The notes beneath the pieces were generated by a model. The model was not told the origin of the DNA and did not search any database. It worked only from the letters and a program-made list of their open reading frames with translations. Made by a program: the position numbers and the translations under genes. 24,042 bases of DNA from Spirochaetales bacterium (GTDB lineage Bacteria; Spirochaetota; Spirochaetia; Sphaerochaetales; Sphaerochaetaceae), in assembly GCA_028723145.1 (NCBI GenBank), contig JAQYFM010000193.1, forward strand, positions 1-24,042, written 5' to 3'. How positions within the stretch are numbered: position 1 is the stretch's first letter; every line of letters starts with the position of its first letter. Below are positions 23,215-24,042 of this stretch, one piece after another.

Positions 23215-23908
23215 TACAATTATCCTCTTTTTATTCTTTATTTTCCCACTTTTTTCAAATCCTTTTAAAAGTGATATTTCGCTTGTTGTTATTGATGCAG
23301 GTCACGGAGGAAAGGATCCTGGTGCTGTAAGTGGTGATATTGAAGAAAAGGATATTGTATTAAATGTTTCAAAATATTTATTTGATGCATTAAAAGATAA
23401 GGTTAATTGTGTATTAACAAGAGATAGAGATGAATACCTTTCTCTACAAGAGCGTTGTGATTTTGCAAATTCTCAGGATTTTGATGTAAATGGATTTCCC
23501 ATCTTCATTTCTATTCACGTTAATGCAGCTTCTAGTAACTTGGCTAGTGGATTTGAAATATACATTAAGGATGATCAAAAAAGACTAGCATTGTTATCAA
23601 GTAAAACATCAAATAGACTAATTAGTATTTATGCTCCATACAATAATACTATTGTTAATTCTTATATAAATAGTGTTAATTCACATCTTGCATCATTAGT
23701 TAGCTCGTCTATTAGTAAAACATTTCCTCAATATAAGAATAGGGGAGTTAAAGAAGGTGATTTATGGGTGTTAAATCAAACCTTTATGCCATCCCTTTTA
23801 ATTGAAATTGGGTTTATCACCAATGAGGATGATAGAGAAAAGTTAACCAATATTAATTGGCAGAAAAAAATGGCAGATGCAATTGCATCGGCCATCTTAA
23901 ACTATTAA
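23201..23908 (+). CDS. Secreted N-acetylmuramoyl-L-alanine amidase (Amidase_3)
   Basis: A 235-residue zinc amidase that cleaves the bond between N-acetylmuramic acid and the peptide stem of peptidoglycan. An N-terminal signal peptide of about 19 residues ('MKSLSTIILFLFFIFPLFS') directs export. Catalytic motifs: 'VVIDAGHGGKDPGA' (zinc His), 'IEEKDIVL' (zinc Glu), 'FISIHVNAA' (zinc His) and 'LLIEIGFITN' (catalytic Glu). No LysM, SPOR or AMIN cell-wall domain is attached, so targeting must come from elsewhere. The start lies inside the previous gene and has AAGGA and GGGG upstream. Its stop shares TTAA with the converging gene at the window edge. Confidence 0.93.
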   Translation: MKSLSTIILFLFFIFPLFSNPFKSDISLVVIDAGHGGKDPGAVSGDIEEKDIVLNVSKYLFDALKDKVNCVLTRDRDEYLSLQERCDFANSQDFDVNGFPIFISIHVNAASSNLASGFEIYIKDDQKRLALLSSKTSNRLISIYAPYNNTIVNSYINSVNSHLASLVSSSISKTFPQYKNRGVKEGDLWVLNQTFMPSLLIEIGFITNEDDREKLTNINWQKKMADAIASAILNY

Positions 23909-24042
23909 TTCTTCTTTTCAGCTTTAAGCTCTTTAATTAAGTTAAGCTTTAGATCCTTCAAGTTTTCAGAAAGAGATACTTTATAAATGTGTGGGTTTAT
24001 CTGTCTCTTATAACTCTTATGGAACTGTAGTAGTGATACTTG
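23905..24042 (-). CDS. pncB: C-terminal end of a probable nicotinate phosphoribosyltransferase
   Basis: On the minus strand the frame is open for 45 residues from the window edge to a TAA at 23905-23907. The peptide contains 'RQINPHIYKVSLSENL' followed by 'LKLNLIKELK'. The 'NPH-x-Y-x-V-x-LS-x-x-L-x-x-LK' pattern matches the C-terminus of nicotinate phosphoribosyltransferases, the NAD salvage enzyme that makes nicotinate mononucleotide. Only the tail is visible, so the assignment is tentative. Its stop codon overlaps the amidase stop in the sequence TTAA. Confidence 0.55.
   Translation of the reverse strand, partial: QVSLLQFHKSYKRQINPHIYKVSLSENLKDLKLNLIKELKAEKKN

Noticed and set aside
1..24042. 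CRISPR arrays, insertion sequences, prophage or toxin-antitoxin loci
   Set aside because: I saw no regularly spaced repeats, transposase, integrase or phage-like proteins. The membrane/HTH pair resembles a regulated cassette but has no toxin signature.

Overview
The window is 24 kb of AT-rich, gene-dense bacterial chromosome with about 22 protein genes and one tRNA. I read it as a spirochaete, most likely a Treponema-like host-associated anaerobe. The basis is the rplY-pth-tilS-ftsH order, the spirochaete-looking FtsH, LepA and IspE sequences, a BspA-type leucine-rich-repeat protein, and the base composition. This assignment is an inference. A Firmicute-like accessory pair (membrane protein plus small HTH regulator) lies near the left end.

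Layout: 1-1447 is the 3' part of a BspA-like surface protein, followed by a terminator. 1541-2306 is a promoter with an inverted repeat, then the membrane protein/HTH pair. 2309-6259 is on the minus strand: a HAD phosphatase, a long-chain acyl-CoA ligase and an MTA/SAH deaminase, each with its own promoter. 6318-13687 is on the plus strand: ispE, tRNA-Gln(TTG), the tight rplY-pth-tilS run, ftsH and lepA. 13718-15669 (minus) is a two-gene K+ uptake operon, ktrA/ktrB-like. 15761-17355 (plus) is galM-udk. 17352-17633 (minus) is yidD. 17703-19875 (plus) is yqeC followed by a fused XdhC-YqeB gene, which are maturation factors of selenium-dependent molybdenum hydroxylases. 19912-23908 (plus) is proA-proB, a glycosyltransferase-like protein and a secreted zinc amidase. 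The right edge holds the 3' end of a probable nicotinate phosphoribosyltransferase on the minus strand.

The genes are mostly housekeeping: isoprenoid precursor synthesis, translation, membrane proteolysis, K+ uptake, sugar and uridine salvage, proline synthesis and cell-wall turnover. The selenium/molybdenum pair implies purine or related hydroxylase metabolism encoded elsewhere.

Most interesting observations: (1) six genes lacking a Shine-Dalgarno have a -10-like hexamer only 7 nt (five genes) or 9 nt (yqeC) before the start codon, suggesting leaderless mRNAs. (2) FtsH has Tyr in place of the Walker B Asp. (3) XdhC and YqeB are fused, with degraded XdhC motifs. (4) The mtaD promoter lies inside the terminator of the gene upstream. 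(5) yidD and yqeC diverge from one shared palindromic -35 box. I saw no CRISPR array, insertion sequence, prophage or rRNA.
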